DNA from: Kytococcus schroeteri
GTDB taxonomy: Bacteria > Actinomycetota > Actinomycetes > Actinomycetales > Dermatophilaceae
Assembly (NCBI RefSeq): GCF_042433515.1
Contig: NZ_JBHLVH010000003.1
Location: 1 to 64,000, forward strand
Length of the DNA: 64,000 bases
Direction of reading: 5' to 3'
The notes under the pieces were generated by a model, which saw only the letters and a program-made list of their open reading frames with translations, was not told where the DNA came from and did not search any database. Below, piece by piece: positions 8,183 through 17,506 of this stretch. Made by a program: the position numbers and the translations under genes. Position 1 is the first letter of the stretch. The number at the start of each line of letters is the position of its first letter.

Positions 8183-9558
8183 CGGGTGGGGTCCGTGGGG
8201 GTCGGCCCGGGGGCAGGGGCGGGCGCGGGCTCGCCCAGGGCGACGCGCACGGCATCGACCAGGGCGGGCTCGTCGGCGGGGTCGATGCAGCGCAGGTCGA
8301 CCAGCCCCACCCCGCCCTCGACGCGGGCCAGCACCGTCGCGGTGCCCGCCGGAGGACGGCGGAGGCGCGCCACGGCATCGGAGGGGAGGACCAGCGCCCA
8401 CCCCGGCAGCGGGACCCCCGGCGCCCCGCCGCCGCCGACACGGCCCTCGACCGGCACGACCTCGAGGCCGAGCTGGGCGGCCAGGGCGCGGGTGCGCGCG
8501 GCGAGGGCGTCCGGCGTGGCGTGGAGCGCGTCGGCCACGGGGGTGGACGGGCTGCGCAGGGTGGCCTCGAGCGCGGCGGCGGTGAGCTTGTCGATGCGCA
8601 GGGCGCGGGCCAACGGGTGACGACGCAGGCGCTGGACGAGCGCGACATCGCCCAGGACGAGGCCGGCCTGCGGACCGCCGAGGAGCTTGTCGCCGCTCGC
8701 CGTCACGAGGTGGGCGCCGGCGGCCAGGGCGGTGGTGAGGTCGGGCTCGGTGGGCAGGGCGGGGTCGGGGGCGAGCAGGCCGCTGCCGACGTCGTGCACC
8801 ACCGGGACGCCCAGGGTGGCGAGCTCGCCGGCATCGACGCCGGAGGTGAAGCCCTCCACGCGGAAGTTGGACGGGTGCACCTTGAGGATGCAGCCCGTGT
8901 CCGGGGTGACGGCCTCGGCGTAGTCGCGCAGGTGGGTGCGGTTGGTGGTGCCGACCTCACGGAGGCGGGCGCCGGTGCTGGCGATGAGGTCCGGGAGGCG
9001 GAAGCCGTCGCCGATCTCGACCAGCTCGCCGCGGCTGACGACGACCTCGCGGCCGGCGGCCAGGGCGGTAGTGGCGAGCACCAGGGCGGCGGCGCCGTTG
9101 TTGACCACGAGGGCGTCGCCGGCGGCGGGGACCGCGCGGCGGAGGGCGTCGAGGAGGCCGGTGGCGCGCGGGCCGCGGGTGCCGGTGGCGAGGTCGAGTT
9201 CCACGTCGACGTGGCCGGCGGCCTCCTGGAGCGCGCGGCGGGCGGCCGCGGCGAGCGGGGCGCGGCCGAGGTTGGTGTGCACCACGATGCCGGTGGCGTT
9301 GAGCACGGGTGTGAGGCTGGTGGCGTGCTGCGGCAGGGCGGCCGCGGCGGCGTCGACCACCTGCTCGGGGGTGATCTCGCCGGCGCGGGCGCGCTGCTGG
9401 GCGGCGGTCACGGCATCGCGGACGGTGCGGCGGTCCAGGCGGGTCAGGGCCGGGGCGAGGCGCGGGTCGGCGAGCGCGGCATCGGTGCGGGGGATGCGGC
9501 GGCGCGGGTCCGGGGTGGGGCCGCGTGCGGCATCGGGGGCGGGGGGCGCGCCGGTCAT
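8179..9558 (-). CDS. selA: L-seryl-tRNA(Sec) selenium transferase
   Basis: 459 residues, typical for bacterial SelA, a PLP enzyme that converts seryl-tRNA(Sec) to selenocysteinyl-tRNA using selenophosphate. Motifs include VLNATGIVVHTNLGRAPL, VNNGAAALVL, and the PLP-lysine region TASGDKLLGGPQAGL. The ATG at 9558 has no Shine-Dalgarno but lies six bases after a TACCCT box, so the transcript is probably leaderless. The stop overlaps the selB start. tRNA-Sec lies about 200 bases upstream on the same strand, separated by an array of palindromes. Confidence 0.96.
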   Translation of the reverse strand: MTGAPPAPDAARGPTPDPRRRIPRTDAALADPRLAPALTRLDRRTVRDAVTAAQQRARAGEITPEQVVDAAAAALPQHATSLTPVLNATGIVVHTNLGRAPLAAAARRALQEAAGHVDVELDLATGTRGPRATGLLDALRRAVPAAGDALVVNNGAAALVLATTALAAGREVVVSRGELVEIGDGFRLPDLIASTGARLREVGTTNRTHLRDYAEAVTPDTGCILKVHPSNFRVEGFTSGVDAGELATLGVPVVHDVGSGLLAPDPALPTEPDLTTALAAGAHLVTASGDKLLGGPQAGLVLGDVALVQRLRRHPLARALRIDKLTAAALEATLRSPSTPVADALHATPDALAARTRALAAQLGLEVVPVEGRVGGGGAPGVPLPGWALVLPSDAVARLRRPPAGTATVLARVEGGVGLVDLRCIDPADEPALVDAVRVALGEPAPAPAPGPTPTDPTR

Positions 9559-9570
9559 GGGACGAGGGTA
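9559..9570 (-). promoter_or_regulatory. leaderless -10 box of selA
   Basis: TACCCT at 9570-9565 followed by exactly six bases and the ATG of selA. No ribosome binding site is present. Confidence 0.5.
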
Positions 9571-9624
9571 GGCGGCGGGTGTCCGGCAGGCGGGGTGGGG
9601 CGGCGTGGGTGGCCTTCGGTTTCC

Positions 9625-9745
9625 GCACCGGTGCCGAACTCGGTCGCCGCCCACGACGAGAACCGCACCGGTGCCGAACTCGACGGTCGACCTCGGCACC
9701 GGTGCGGATCTGGTGCAGGTGGCAGACCGAGTTCCGCACCGGTGC
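9625..9745. repeat. four GCACCGGTGC palindromes between tRNA-Sec and selA
   Basis: Perfect 10-bp palindromes at 9625-9634, 9665-9674, 9696-9705 and 9736-9745, with spacings of 40, 31 and 40 bases. Flanks are also conserved (GCACCGGTGCCGAACTCG in two copies). The middle pair forms a 15-bp perfect stem (9663-9677 with 9693-9707). The array sits exactly between tRNA-Sec and selA and could be a terminator/attenuator, a protein binding array or a genomic palindromic repeat. Confidence 0.7.
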
Positions 9746-9766
9746 GCATCTCGGCACGGGAGACGT

Positions 9767-9862
9767 TGGCGGAGGCGGACGGGAATCGAACCCGCCAGGA
9801 CGAGGTACTCGCCCTCGCCGGTGTTGAAGACCGGGGGGCCCACCAGGAACCCAGACGCCTCC
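9767..9862 (-). tRNA. selC: tRNA-Sec (UCA)
   Basis: 96 bases including an encoded CCA. The acceptor strands GGAGGCG (9862-9856) and CGCCTCC (9777-9771) pair, followed by discriminator G. The T arm reads GCGGGTTCGATTCCCGT, and the anticodon stem-loop CCGGT-CTTCAAC-ACCGG carries UCA. The long variable arm and the length are typical of selenocysteine tRNA. It lies between selA (same strand) and the divergent selD. Confidence 0.95.
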
Positions 9863-9960
9863 GTGGCACAGCGTAGGTCAGCGAAGCGGCGCGGTGCGGG
9901 AGCACCGACCGGCGGAGGGCTGCCGAGGGCCGGGGTGAGGGGGCGGCGCCCGGGCGCTCC

Positions 9961-9972
9961 TAGTCTGGACCC
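9961..9972 (+). promoter_or_regulatory. leaderless -10 box of selD
   Basis: TAGTCT at 9961-9966, six bases, then the ATG of selD. No Shine-Dalgarno. Confidence 0.5.
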
Positions 9973-11043
9973 ATGACCGATGTCGTCCGCCTGACCCAGT
10001 ACGCCCGCGGCGGAGGGTGTGCCTGCAAGATCCCGCCCGGTGAGCTCGAGGACGCCGTGGCCGCACTGCGGGGTGCACTGCCCGGCGGGCCCGGCGACGC
10101 CAGCGACCCGGGCGGCCCCGCCCCCCAGGGCCACACCGCCGGACCCGCCCCGACCGCAGAGGTGCTCGTGGGCCTCGACGACGGCGACGACGGCGCCGTG
10201 GTCCGCGTGTCCGACCGCCTGGCCGTGGTCTCCACCGCCGACTTCTTCACCCCCGTCCAGGACGACGCCGCCGACTGGGGCCGCATCGCCGCGGCCAACG
10301 CCCTCTCCGACGTGTACGCCATGGGCGGCACCCCGGTCATGGCCATCAACCTCGTGGCCTGGCCGCGCGAGCTGCTGCCCACCGAGCTGCTCGCCGAGGT
10401 GCTCCGCGGCGGCCTGGAGGTGGCCACCCGGGCGGGCTGCCCCGTCATCGGGGGGCACAGCATCGACGCACCGGAGCCCACCTACGGCATGGCGGTCACC
10501 GGCACCGTGGGCCCCGACCGCCTGCTGCGCAACGACGCCGCCGAGCCCGGCCTGCCCATCAGCCTCACCAAGCCGCTCGGCGTGGGCGTGCTCAACAACC
10601 ACCACAAGGCCACCGGCACCCGCCACCCCGAGGCCGTGGAGCTCATGACCACCCTCAACGACACCGCGAGCCGTGCCGCGGTGGACGCCGGGGTGCGCGC
10701 CGCCACGGACGTCACCGGGTTCGGCCTGCTGGGGCACCTGCACAAGATGTGCCGCGCCTCGGGCGTGGCCGCCCGCATCGATGCCGGGGCGGTGCCCGTG
10801 CTCCGGGCCGCCCGCGAGCTGCTGGGCCAGGGCTTCGTGCCCGGTGGGTCGCGCCGCAACCTGGACTGGGTGCGGCCGCACCTGCGCGCCGAGGGCGTGG
10901 GCGAGGACGAGCTGGTGCTGCTGGCCGACGCGCAGACCTCCGGTGGGCTGCTCGTGGTGGGCGAGGTGCCGGGCGCCCCCGTCATCGGCGAGACGGTGGC
11001 CAGCGGGTCCCTCGGTGAGGGCGTGACCGTGCAGGTGGCCTGA
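9973..11043 (+). CDS. selD: selenide, water dikinase (selenophosphate synthase)
   Basis: 356 residues. SelD makes selenophosphate, the selenium donor for SelA, from selenide and ATP. The N-terminal GGGCACKIPP carries the catalytic Cys and Lys; the position that is selenocysteine in some SelD proteins is Cys here. Other family motifs are STADFFTPVQDD, NALSDVYAMGGTP and TDVTGFGLLGHLHKM. It is transcribed divergently from tRNA-Sec and selAB and probably from a leaderless promoter, completing the selenium module within 5 kb. Confidence 0.96.
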   Translation: MTDVVRLTQYARGGGCACKIPPGELEDAVAALRGALPGGPGDASDPGGPAPQGHTAGPAPTAEVLVGLDDGDDGAVVRVSDRLAVVSTADFFTPVQDDAADWGRIAAANALSDVYAMGGTPVMAINLVAWPRELLPTELLAEVLRGGLEVATRAGCPVIGGHSIDAPEPTYGMAVTGTVGPDRLLRNDAAEPGLPISLTKPLGVGVLNNHHKATGTRHPEAVELMTTLNDTASRAAVDAGVRAATDVTGFGLLGHLHKMCRASGVAARIDAGAVPVLRAARELLGQGFVPGGSRRNLDWVRPHLRAEGVGEDELVLLADAQTSGGLLVVGEVPGAPVIGETVASGSLGEGVTVQVA

Positions 11044-11078
11044 CCTGACGGACCGCATCCGGCCGGGCGCGCACGGCC

Positions 11079-12218
11079 TCAGGTGGTGATGGAGTCGCCC
11101 ACCTGGCCGGCGGCACGGCGGGCCGCGAGGCGGCGGCGCTGCGGCTCCACGGTGAAGCGCGGGTCGCGGGCCGAGGCCTGACCGCCCTCCACGACGGCGA
11201 AACGGGTCAGCGCCGAGGCCGCCGCGAGCGCCAGCCCGGAGGCCACCGAGACCACGCGTCCCGCCGGCGTGCCACGCAGGGCGCCGGCCGCGAGAGCTCC
11301 CAGGCCGCCACCGAGGACGCAGGCCTTGGCGGTGCGCATCATCGTGCCGGGGTGGCCGGTGTGCAGGGGCTCCAGCACACCCTCGTGCTCCAGGTGCTGC
11401 TCGAGGCGGTGCACGGCCACGAGGTCGCCGAGCGCCCCCAGCGCCGCCAGCCGGCGGGCCGGGCCAGCGGCCCCGGTGGGCAGCAGCACCATCTGCACGC
11501 CGCCGGAGGCCAGCGCCGCGGAGGAGACGAACACCTGCGGCAGGTGGCGGCGGCTCTCGAACCACACCGGGGTGGCCGTGTCACTCAGCAGCACCGCGGT
11601 GTAGGCGGCCAGCGGCGCGGAGAACAGCGCCAACCCGGCCGTGCCCACGGCATCGAACGGGCGGAGCAGCGCCCCCAGCACCGGCAGGCCCGGCCCACCG
11701 CGGCGGCCGCCGAGCAGGCGGTCGACCTCGCAGGCCGCGGCCAGCCCCGCGCTGGCGCTGTAGCCGCTGAAGATCCACGTGCCCACCGACATGGGCGAGG
11801 TGAGCTTGAGCGTGCGGAGCCTGTTGAGGAAGCGCTCGGGCCGCCCCAGGTCGGCGATGAGGGCCACGCCGCTCGCGCCCGCGGCCGCCAGGGCCGTCAG
11901 GCGCGCGCTGGTGCGCAGCGCGTCGTGACCGGCCAGGTGCGCGCCGACCGCCAGCAGCCCCGACCCGCCGGCCACACCGCCGGTGAACAGGTAGACGCTG
12001 ATCTCGTGCCGCCACGGCACGGCCTTGACCACACCCTGCCCGTAGTAGCTGGAGAACTCCGGTTCCGGGACCACCGGCTGCTCACCGCGGCCCCGCGCCC
12101 GGCCGGTGAGCCAGTCGGTGCCCCGGGCGGCCAGATCGCGCGCGGCGCCCCGACGGCGGCGTCGCCGGGGGCCGGCGTACTCGGCCGGGAAGTAGGAGTC
12201 GAACTCGCTCGTGGTCAC
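11079..12218 (-). CDS. NrfD-type membrane subunit of formate dehydrogenase
   Basis: 379 residues. NrfD/PsrC-type proteins anchor periplasm-facing or cytosolic Fe-S/molybdenum modules to the membrane and pass electrons to quinone. The N-terminal 80 residues are polar and arginine-rich, then about eight to nine hydrophobic segments follow, starting with HEISVYLFTGGVAGGSGLLA, which is typical of the family. The GTG at 12218 overlaps the stop of the Fe-S subunit (GTGA) and has GGGAGG upstream. It is the last gene of the fdh operon and ends 35 bases from the convergent selD stop. Confidence 0.85.
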   Translation of the reverse strand: MTTSEFDSYFPAEYAGPRRRRRRGAARDLAARGTDWLTGRARGRGEQPVVPEPEFSSYYGQGVVKAVPWRHEISVYLFTGGVAGGSGLLAVGAHLAGHDALRTSARLTALAAAGASGVALIADLGRPERFLNRLRTLKLTSPMSVGTWIFSGYSASAGLAAACEVDRLLGGRRGGPGLPVLGALLRPFDAVGTAGLALFSAPLAAYTAVLLSDTATPVWFESRRHLPQVFVSSAALASGGVQMVLLPTGAAGPARRLAALGALGDLVAVHRLEQHLEHEGVLEPLHTGHPGTMMRTAKACVLGGGLGALAAGALRGTPAGRVVSVASGLALAAASALTRFAVVEGGQASARDPRFTVEPQRRRLAARRAAGQVGDSITT

Positions 12219-13243
12219 CGGCGGCCTCCCAGGAAGGACAGGGCCACGGCGCCCAGCAGCCCGGCGGCGGCGCCCACGGCGGTGCGGTACATCTGCGGCA
12301 GGTGGGCGGTGGGCACCACGGGGTCCGGCGGGAGGCCGTACACCTCGGGCTCGTCGAGCAGCAGGAACACCGACCCGGTGCCGCCCACTCCGTCGTGCTC
12401 GTTGGCGCCGTAGAGCCGCGCCTCCGGGAAGCCGTTGCCGCGCAGCAGGTCCACGCGTTCGTGGGCGCGGCGCACCATCTCGTCGTGGTCGCCGAACTGG
12501 ATGGACGTGGTGGGGCAGGTCTGCGCGCAGGCGGGCGTCTGGTCGTGGCCGATGCGGTCGTAGCAGAGCGTGCACTTCTGGGCGATGCCGATGCGGGGCA
12601 CCTCACCGCCGTCCACGTGGCCACGGCCCCCGGTCTCGTCCTCGCGCCGCTCGATGACGCCGAACGGGCAGGCCCCCACGCAGTAGCCGCAGCCGTTGCA
12701 CACGTCGGCCTGCACCACGACGGTGCCGAACTCGCTGCGGAAGAGCGCGCCGGTGGGGCACACGTCGAGGCAGCCGGCGTGGGTGCAGTGCTTGCACACG
12801 TCCGAGGACATGAGCCACCGGAAGTCCGGCACCGTGCCCTCGGCCCGGGCCTGCTGGGCGGCGAGCAGGTCGGTCACCGGCCCGCCGGACGGGGCGGGCG
12901 CTCCCCCATCGGGCACGGCGGGCGCACCGACCGACGGCATGCCGAGGTCCACCAGCCGGCGCCCGGACTCCCGCGCGGTCTCGATGCGCTCGGCGGACTG
13001 CTCCACGAACGCCACGTGCCGCCAGGTGCTCGCGCCCAGGTCGCCGGTGTTGTCGTAGGAGTTGCCGGTGGCGCCCAGGTCGTCCATGGGCAGCGCGTTC
13101 CACTCCTTGCACGCCACCTCGCAGGCCTTGCAGCCGATGCAGATGGACGTGTCGGTGAAGAAGCCCTTGCGCGGGGTCGGCTCCCAGCCCGCGTCGGCCG
13201 CGGGGTCGGTGGGTCCGGCCAGCTGGTTGCCCAGACGGCTCAT
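12215..13243 (-). CDS. formate dehydrogenase iron-sulfur (beta) subunit
   Basis: 342 residues. This ferredoxin-like subunit transfers electrons from the catalytic alpha subunit to the membrane subunit. Four Cys clusters are visible: CIGCKACEVACKEW, CKHCTHAGCLDVCP, CNGCGYCVGACPFGV and CTLCYDRIGHDQTPACAQTC. A C-terminal hydrophobic stretch (VGAAAGLLGAVALSFL) could be a membrane anchor, as in FdnH. The ATG at 13243 overlaps the alpha-subunit stop (ATGA) and the stop overlaps the NrfD start, so all three are coupled. Confidence 0.92.
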   Translation of the reverse strand: MSRLGNQLAGPTDPAADAGWEPTPRKGFFTDTSICIGCKACEVACKEWNALPMDDLGATGNSYDNTGDLGASTWRHVAFVEQSAERIETARESGRRLVDLGMPSVGAPAVPDGGAPAPSGGPVTDLLAAQQARAEGTVPDFRWLMSSDVCKHCTHAGCLDVCPTGALFRSEFGTVVVQADVCNGCGYCVGACPFGVIERREDETGGRGHVDGGEVPRIGIAQKCTLCYDRIGHDQTPACAQTCPTTSIQFGDHDEMVRRAHERVDLLRGNGFPEARLYGANEHDGVGGTGSVFLLLDEPEVYGLPPDPVVPTAHLPQMYRTAVGAAAGLLGAVALSFLGGRR

Positions 13244-16200
13244 CGGGGGTCTCCCTCCATCTCCTCGGCCAGCTCCGCGCGCGTGGTCACCGCGGCGTTG
13301 TCGGTGCCCACCTCCGGCGTGGCCCCGGCGCGGCGGCGGTGCTCCTCCACGAGCTCGGCCAGCGCGGCACCGCGCGGGCGGCGGCCCGGCAGCACCTCGC
13401 ACGAGCCCACCTTGCTCTCCTGGATGTGCACGTTGGGGTCCAGCGCCACGCCCAGCAGGTCGTTGGCGGCGTCACCGGACACCACGGCCTCGCCACCGAC
13501 GCCCCAGTGGTACGGCAGGCCCACGGTGTGCACCACCTGGTCGCCGGCCTGCATCGGGCGCATGCGCTCGGTGACCAGCACCCGGGCCTCGATGGCGGCA
13601 CGCGGGCTCACGATGGTGGCCCACCCGCCGTTCTCCAGCCCACGCAGCTCGGCGAGCTCCGGGGAGACCTCGCAGAACATCTCGGGCTGCAGCTCGGCCA
13701 GGTAGGGCAGCCAGCGGCTCATGCCACCAGCCGTGTGCTGCTCGGTGAGGCGGTAGGTGGTGAACACGAAGGGGTAGACCTCCGAGCCCGCCGCCCCCGC
13801 GCTCGGCGCGAAGACGTTGTCCTGCCGCGGGAAGAGCACCCGGGTGGGGCTGGCCTGCTGCCCGTAGACCACGTTGGCCACGGGCGACTCCTGCGCCTCG
13901 TAGTGCGCCGGCATCGGGCCGTCGACCATGCCCTTGGGTGCGTACAGCCAGCCCTTGCCGTCGGCCTGCATGATGAACGGGTCGTCGCCGGCCAGCGCCT
14001 CCGCGCCCCCCGTGTCGGGGTCCGGGCGGTAGGCGGGGTCCTTGTCGGCCGGGAAGTCCGGCACGTCGTCACCCGTCCAGCGGCCCGCCTCGGCGTCCCA
14101 CCAGACGAGCTTCTTGCGCTCGCTCCACGGCCTGCCCTCGGGGTCGGCCGAGGCACGGTTGTACAGGATGCGGCGGTTGGCCGGCCACGCCCAGCCCCAC
14201 TGCGCGGCCGTCTCGTCCTGCTCCCGGCCGGGCACCCGGTTCTTGGAGTGGTTCACCCCACCGGCGAAGACACCGGTGTAGATCCAGCAGCCGCCGTCGG
14301 TGGAGCCGTCGGCCCGCATCTCGGTGTAGGAGTCCAGCATCTGCCCGGCCTTCTCGCCGGTCAGGTGGCGGCCGTTCACCTCACGCAGCACGGCCTCGCC
14401 GTCCACCTCGCCGTGCTCGTCGCGCGGGTAGTCCCACGTGAGGTCCAGCAGCGGCCGGTCGCGCGGGTCGGTGGAGTCGGCCAGGCGCTCGCGGATGCGC
14501 ACGCCCAGCTCGTGGAAGAACTCCAGCTCGCTCTGCGCGTCGCCCGGCGGCTGCACGGCCTGGTGGCGCCACTGCAGCAGGCGCTGGGTCTGCGTGAAGG
14601 TGCCGGCCTTCTCCACGTGGTTGGCCGCCGGCATGAAGAACACCTCGGTGTCGATGTCCTCCGGACGCCACTCCCCGGACTCGACCTCCGGGCCGTCCTT
14701 CCAGAAGGTGGCCGACTCGATGAGCTGGAAGTCGCGCACCACCAGCCACTTGAGGTTCGCCAGGCCCTCGCGCTGCATGCGTCCGTTGGCCGAGCCGACC
14801 GCCGGGTTCTGCCCCAGCACGAAGTAGCCCTCCACGTCGCCGGCGATCTGGCCCATGACCGTCTGGTAGGTGCCGTGCGTGCCGTTGATGCGGGGCAGGT
14901 AGTCGAACGCGAAGTCGTTCTCCGGCGTCGCGGCATCGCCCCACCAGGCCTTGAGCAGGCTGACGGTGTAGGCGTCGGCGCTGGTCCAGTAGCCCTTCTG
15001 CCGCGGCGAGGAGATGGAGGAGACGTAGTCCTCCAGGGTGTCGTGCTTGCCGGCCGTGGGCATGGGCAGGTAGCCCGGCAGCAGGTTGAACAGCGTGGGG
15101 ATGTCCGTGGAGCCCTGGATGCTGGCGTGCCCACGCAGCGCCATGATGCCGCCGCCGGGGCGGCCCATGTTGCCCAGCAGCAGCTGCAGCACCGCCGCCG
15201 CACGGATGAACTGGGCGCCCAGGCTGTGCTGGGTCCAGCCCACCGCGTAGGCGAAGCAGGTGGTGCGCTCACGGCCGGAGTTGGACGTCACGGCATCGGC
15301 CAGGTCGGCGAACTGCTCCGGGGGGATGCCGCAGACCTCCTGCACCATCTCGGGCGTGTAGCGCGCGTAGTGGCGGCGCAGCACCTGCAGCACGCAGTGC
15401 GGGTCCTGCATCGTCTCGTCGCGGATCACCTTGGCGTGCTCCAGCGCGGGACCACCCGAGCCGTGGGACTCGCCCTCGGCGCGCTGGCTCTTGGACCCGC
15501 CGTGCTCGTGGCCGCCCTCGGACTCCTCCACGCCGCCGTCGTCGGGCGAGGCGTAGGCCCAGGTGGCGGTGTCGTAGGAGCCCTTCTCCGGGTCGTAGCC
15601 GGAGAACAGGCCGTCGAGGTCCTCGGTGTCGCGGAAGTCCTCACGCACCAGCGTGGCGGCGTTGGTGTACGCCCGGACGTACTCCTCGAAGTACAGCCCG
15701 TTGCTCAGCACGTGGTTGATGAGGGCACCCAGCAGCACCACGTCGGTGCCCACGCGGATGGGCACGTGGGTGTCGGCCACGGCCGAGGTGCGCGTGAACC
15801 GCGGGTCGACGTGGATGATCCGCGCACCGCGCTTCTTGGCCTCACTGACCCACTGGAAACCCACCGGGTGGCACTCGGCCATGTTCGAGCCCTGGATGAC
15901 GATGCAGTCGGCGTTGGCCATGTCCTGCAACGACTGCGTGGCGCCGCCGCGTCCGAACGAGGACCCCAGACTGGGGACCGTGGCGGAGTGTCAAATACGC
16001 GCCTGGTTCTCGATCTGCACCGCGCCCGCCGCGGTGAACAGCTTCTTGATGAGGTAGTTCTCCTCGTTGTCGAGGGTGGCGCCGCCGAGGGCCGCGACCC
16101 CCATCGTGCGGCGCAGCGGGCGGCCGTGCTCGTCATGGTCCTGCCAGCCGTTGCGGCGGGACTCCAGGAAGCGGTCGGCCACCATGTCGATGGCGGTGTC

Positions 16201-16557
16201 GCGGTCCAGCACCTCCCACTCGGTGCCGCCGGGGCGCCGGTAGAGCACCTGCGTGACACGGGTGGGGCTGTTGACCAGCTGCTCGCTGGCCGAGCCCTTG
16301 GGGCACAGACGGCCGCGGCTGATGGGGCTGTCCGGGTCGCCCTCGATCTGGACGACCTTCTCGTCCTTGACGAAGACACGCTGGCCGCAACCCACCGCGC
16401 AGTACGGGCAGACGCTCTGGGCCACGCGGTCGGCGGTGACGGTGCGGTTGCTGGTCTCGCGCGTGGCACGGCTGGTCACCGCGCGTCCGCGACCCAGCGG
16501 GTCGCCCTCGCGGAACTGGCGCAGCACCGGCCAGTTCAGGGGGGTGGGGATGCCCAT
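13240..16557 (-). CDS. selenocysteine-containing formate dehydrogenase alpha subunit
   Basis: 1105 residues if the UGA at 15993-15991 is read as selenocysteine (codon 189). The enzyme oxidises formate with a Mo/W-bis-MGD cofactor. The N-terminal Fe4S4 motif (CPYCAVGCGQRV and GRLCPKGSASEQL) precedes the active-site context NQARI-Sec-HSATVPSLGSSFGRGGATQS, matching FdnG-type enzymes where Sec occupies this place. Frame and homology run unbroken on both sides of the UGA. The ATG at 16557 has GAGGTGA ten bases upstream. A SECIS-like hairpin starts 11 bases after the UGA. Automatic annotation would split this gene in two (13240-15930 and the 16557 end). A His/Glu-rich insert lies near 15480-15540. 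The selAB/selC/selD genes beside it supply the needed machinery. Confidence 0.95.
15961..15979 (-). promoter_or_regulatory. SECIS-like hairpin in the fdh alpha message
   Basis: Eleven bases after the UGA the message reads GGTCCCCAGTCTGGGGTCC, an eight-pair stem with one mismatch and an apical AGUCU-type loop, similar in place and loop to the bacterial SECIS of E. coli fdhF. Confidence 0.6.
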
Positions 16558-16759
16558 CACCGTCACCTCGTTCCGTCGTCGCGGGTCATCCTGCCACCCG
16601 GGACCGACAACTGCGAGGGGTGGATCCTCCGCAGGGGCAGTGGGCCGTCGACGTGTCTTGGGGGAATCGTTATCGGGAACCTGTGGAAAACCCTGCCGGC
16701 GGGGTGACGCGCTGTGCCAAGGTGCCGGTGTTGCCCTTCGTCGCACCGGGAGACCCCTC

Positions 16760-17506
16760 ATGCCCACTCGCTCGCTGCCCGTGAAGACCGCCGTGCTCGC
16801 CGTGTGCGGGGCCCTGTTGGTGGGGGCGTGCTCCTCCGATGCGGAGGGTGGCGGGTCGTCGTCGACCACGCCTGATGCGGTGGAGCCCTCCGTGCCCGTG
16901 ACCTCGCCGAGTGCCTCGGGTTCCTCGGGGTCGCCGGACGCGCAGGAGTCCTCTGGGTCTCCCACACCGAGCGAGTCCGACTCGGCTGATGCCTCACCCT
17001 CGAACGAGTCCAGCCCCCCGCACTCGCCCCGGCCGAGCAAGAGCTCCAGCGAGGTTCCGGCCCCGCCGCCGATGCCGGCCGCCGCGAAGGAGAACACCGC
17101 CGAGGGTGCCGAGGCCTTCGCCCGCTGGTACATCGAGACCCTGAGCTACCTCTACGAGCACCCGAAGGCGGGAGTCCTGGACAAGTACGCCGGTGAGGAC
17201 TGCAACACCTGCGCCCGCCACGTCCGCGTGGTGCAGCAGTCTGCGGAACAGAATGCTCAAGCTGACAAGGTGGTCTATGAAGTGCTCGGGGCGGGGGAGC
17301 CTCACAGCATGGGGGATGGCTACGAAATCACCGTGGCGTTCCGCCAGAACGCGAGCGTGATCCGGGACGAGACCGGGTCCGTCGTCGGTAAGACCACGGA
17401 GCTGCCGGAGGTTGGATACGTCTTCCGCCTTACCTATGACAAGGGGTGGACGATCGAGAAGATGCACCCCAATGACGCCCCCTACTACGAGCCGGACGCC
17501 TCGTGA
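16760..17506 (+). CDS. DUF6318-type lipoprotein
   Basis: 248 residues. The signal peptide ends in a lipobox (LLVGAC, Cys at about 21). Then comes a Ser/Pro-rich low-complexity linker of about 85 residues and a C-terminal domain starting at AFARWYIETLSYLYEH with the EDCNTCARHV pair of cysteines and a conserved YVFRLTYDKGW end. This matches the DUF6318 family of actinobacterial lipoproteins, which has no established function. The ATG at 16760 has GGGAGA upstream. The stop overlaps the start of the next gene (GTGA), so the two form an operon. Confidence 0.8.
   Translation: MPTRSLPVKTAVLAVCGALLVGACSSDAEGGGSSSTTPDAVEPSVPVTSPSASGSSGSPDAQESSGSPTPSESDSADASPSNESSPPHSPRPSKSSSEVPAPPPMPAAAKENTAEGAEAFARWYIETLSYLYEHPKAGVLDKYAGEDCNTCARHVRVVQQSAEQNAQADKVVYEVLGAGEPHSMGDGYEITVAFRQNASVIRDETGSVVGKTTELPEVGYVFRLTYDKGWTIEKMHPNDAPYYEPDAS

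Noticed and set aside
8179..11565. A 1128-codon frame extending selA upstream
   Set aside because: SelA homology begins at 9558; the upstream part crosses tRNA-Sec and the antisense of selD.
15991..15993. UGA as a nonsense mutation splitting formate dehydrogenase
   Set aside because: Local context matches the selenocysteine site, and a complete Sec insertion system plus a SECIS-like hairpin are present.
13339..16707. Long plus-strand frame opposite formate dehydrogenase
   Set aside because: It is antisense to a clear family gene and has low-complexity Arg/Gly/Val-rich composition.
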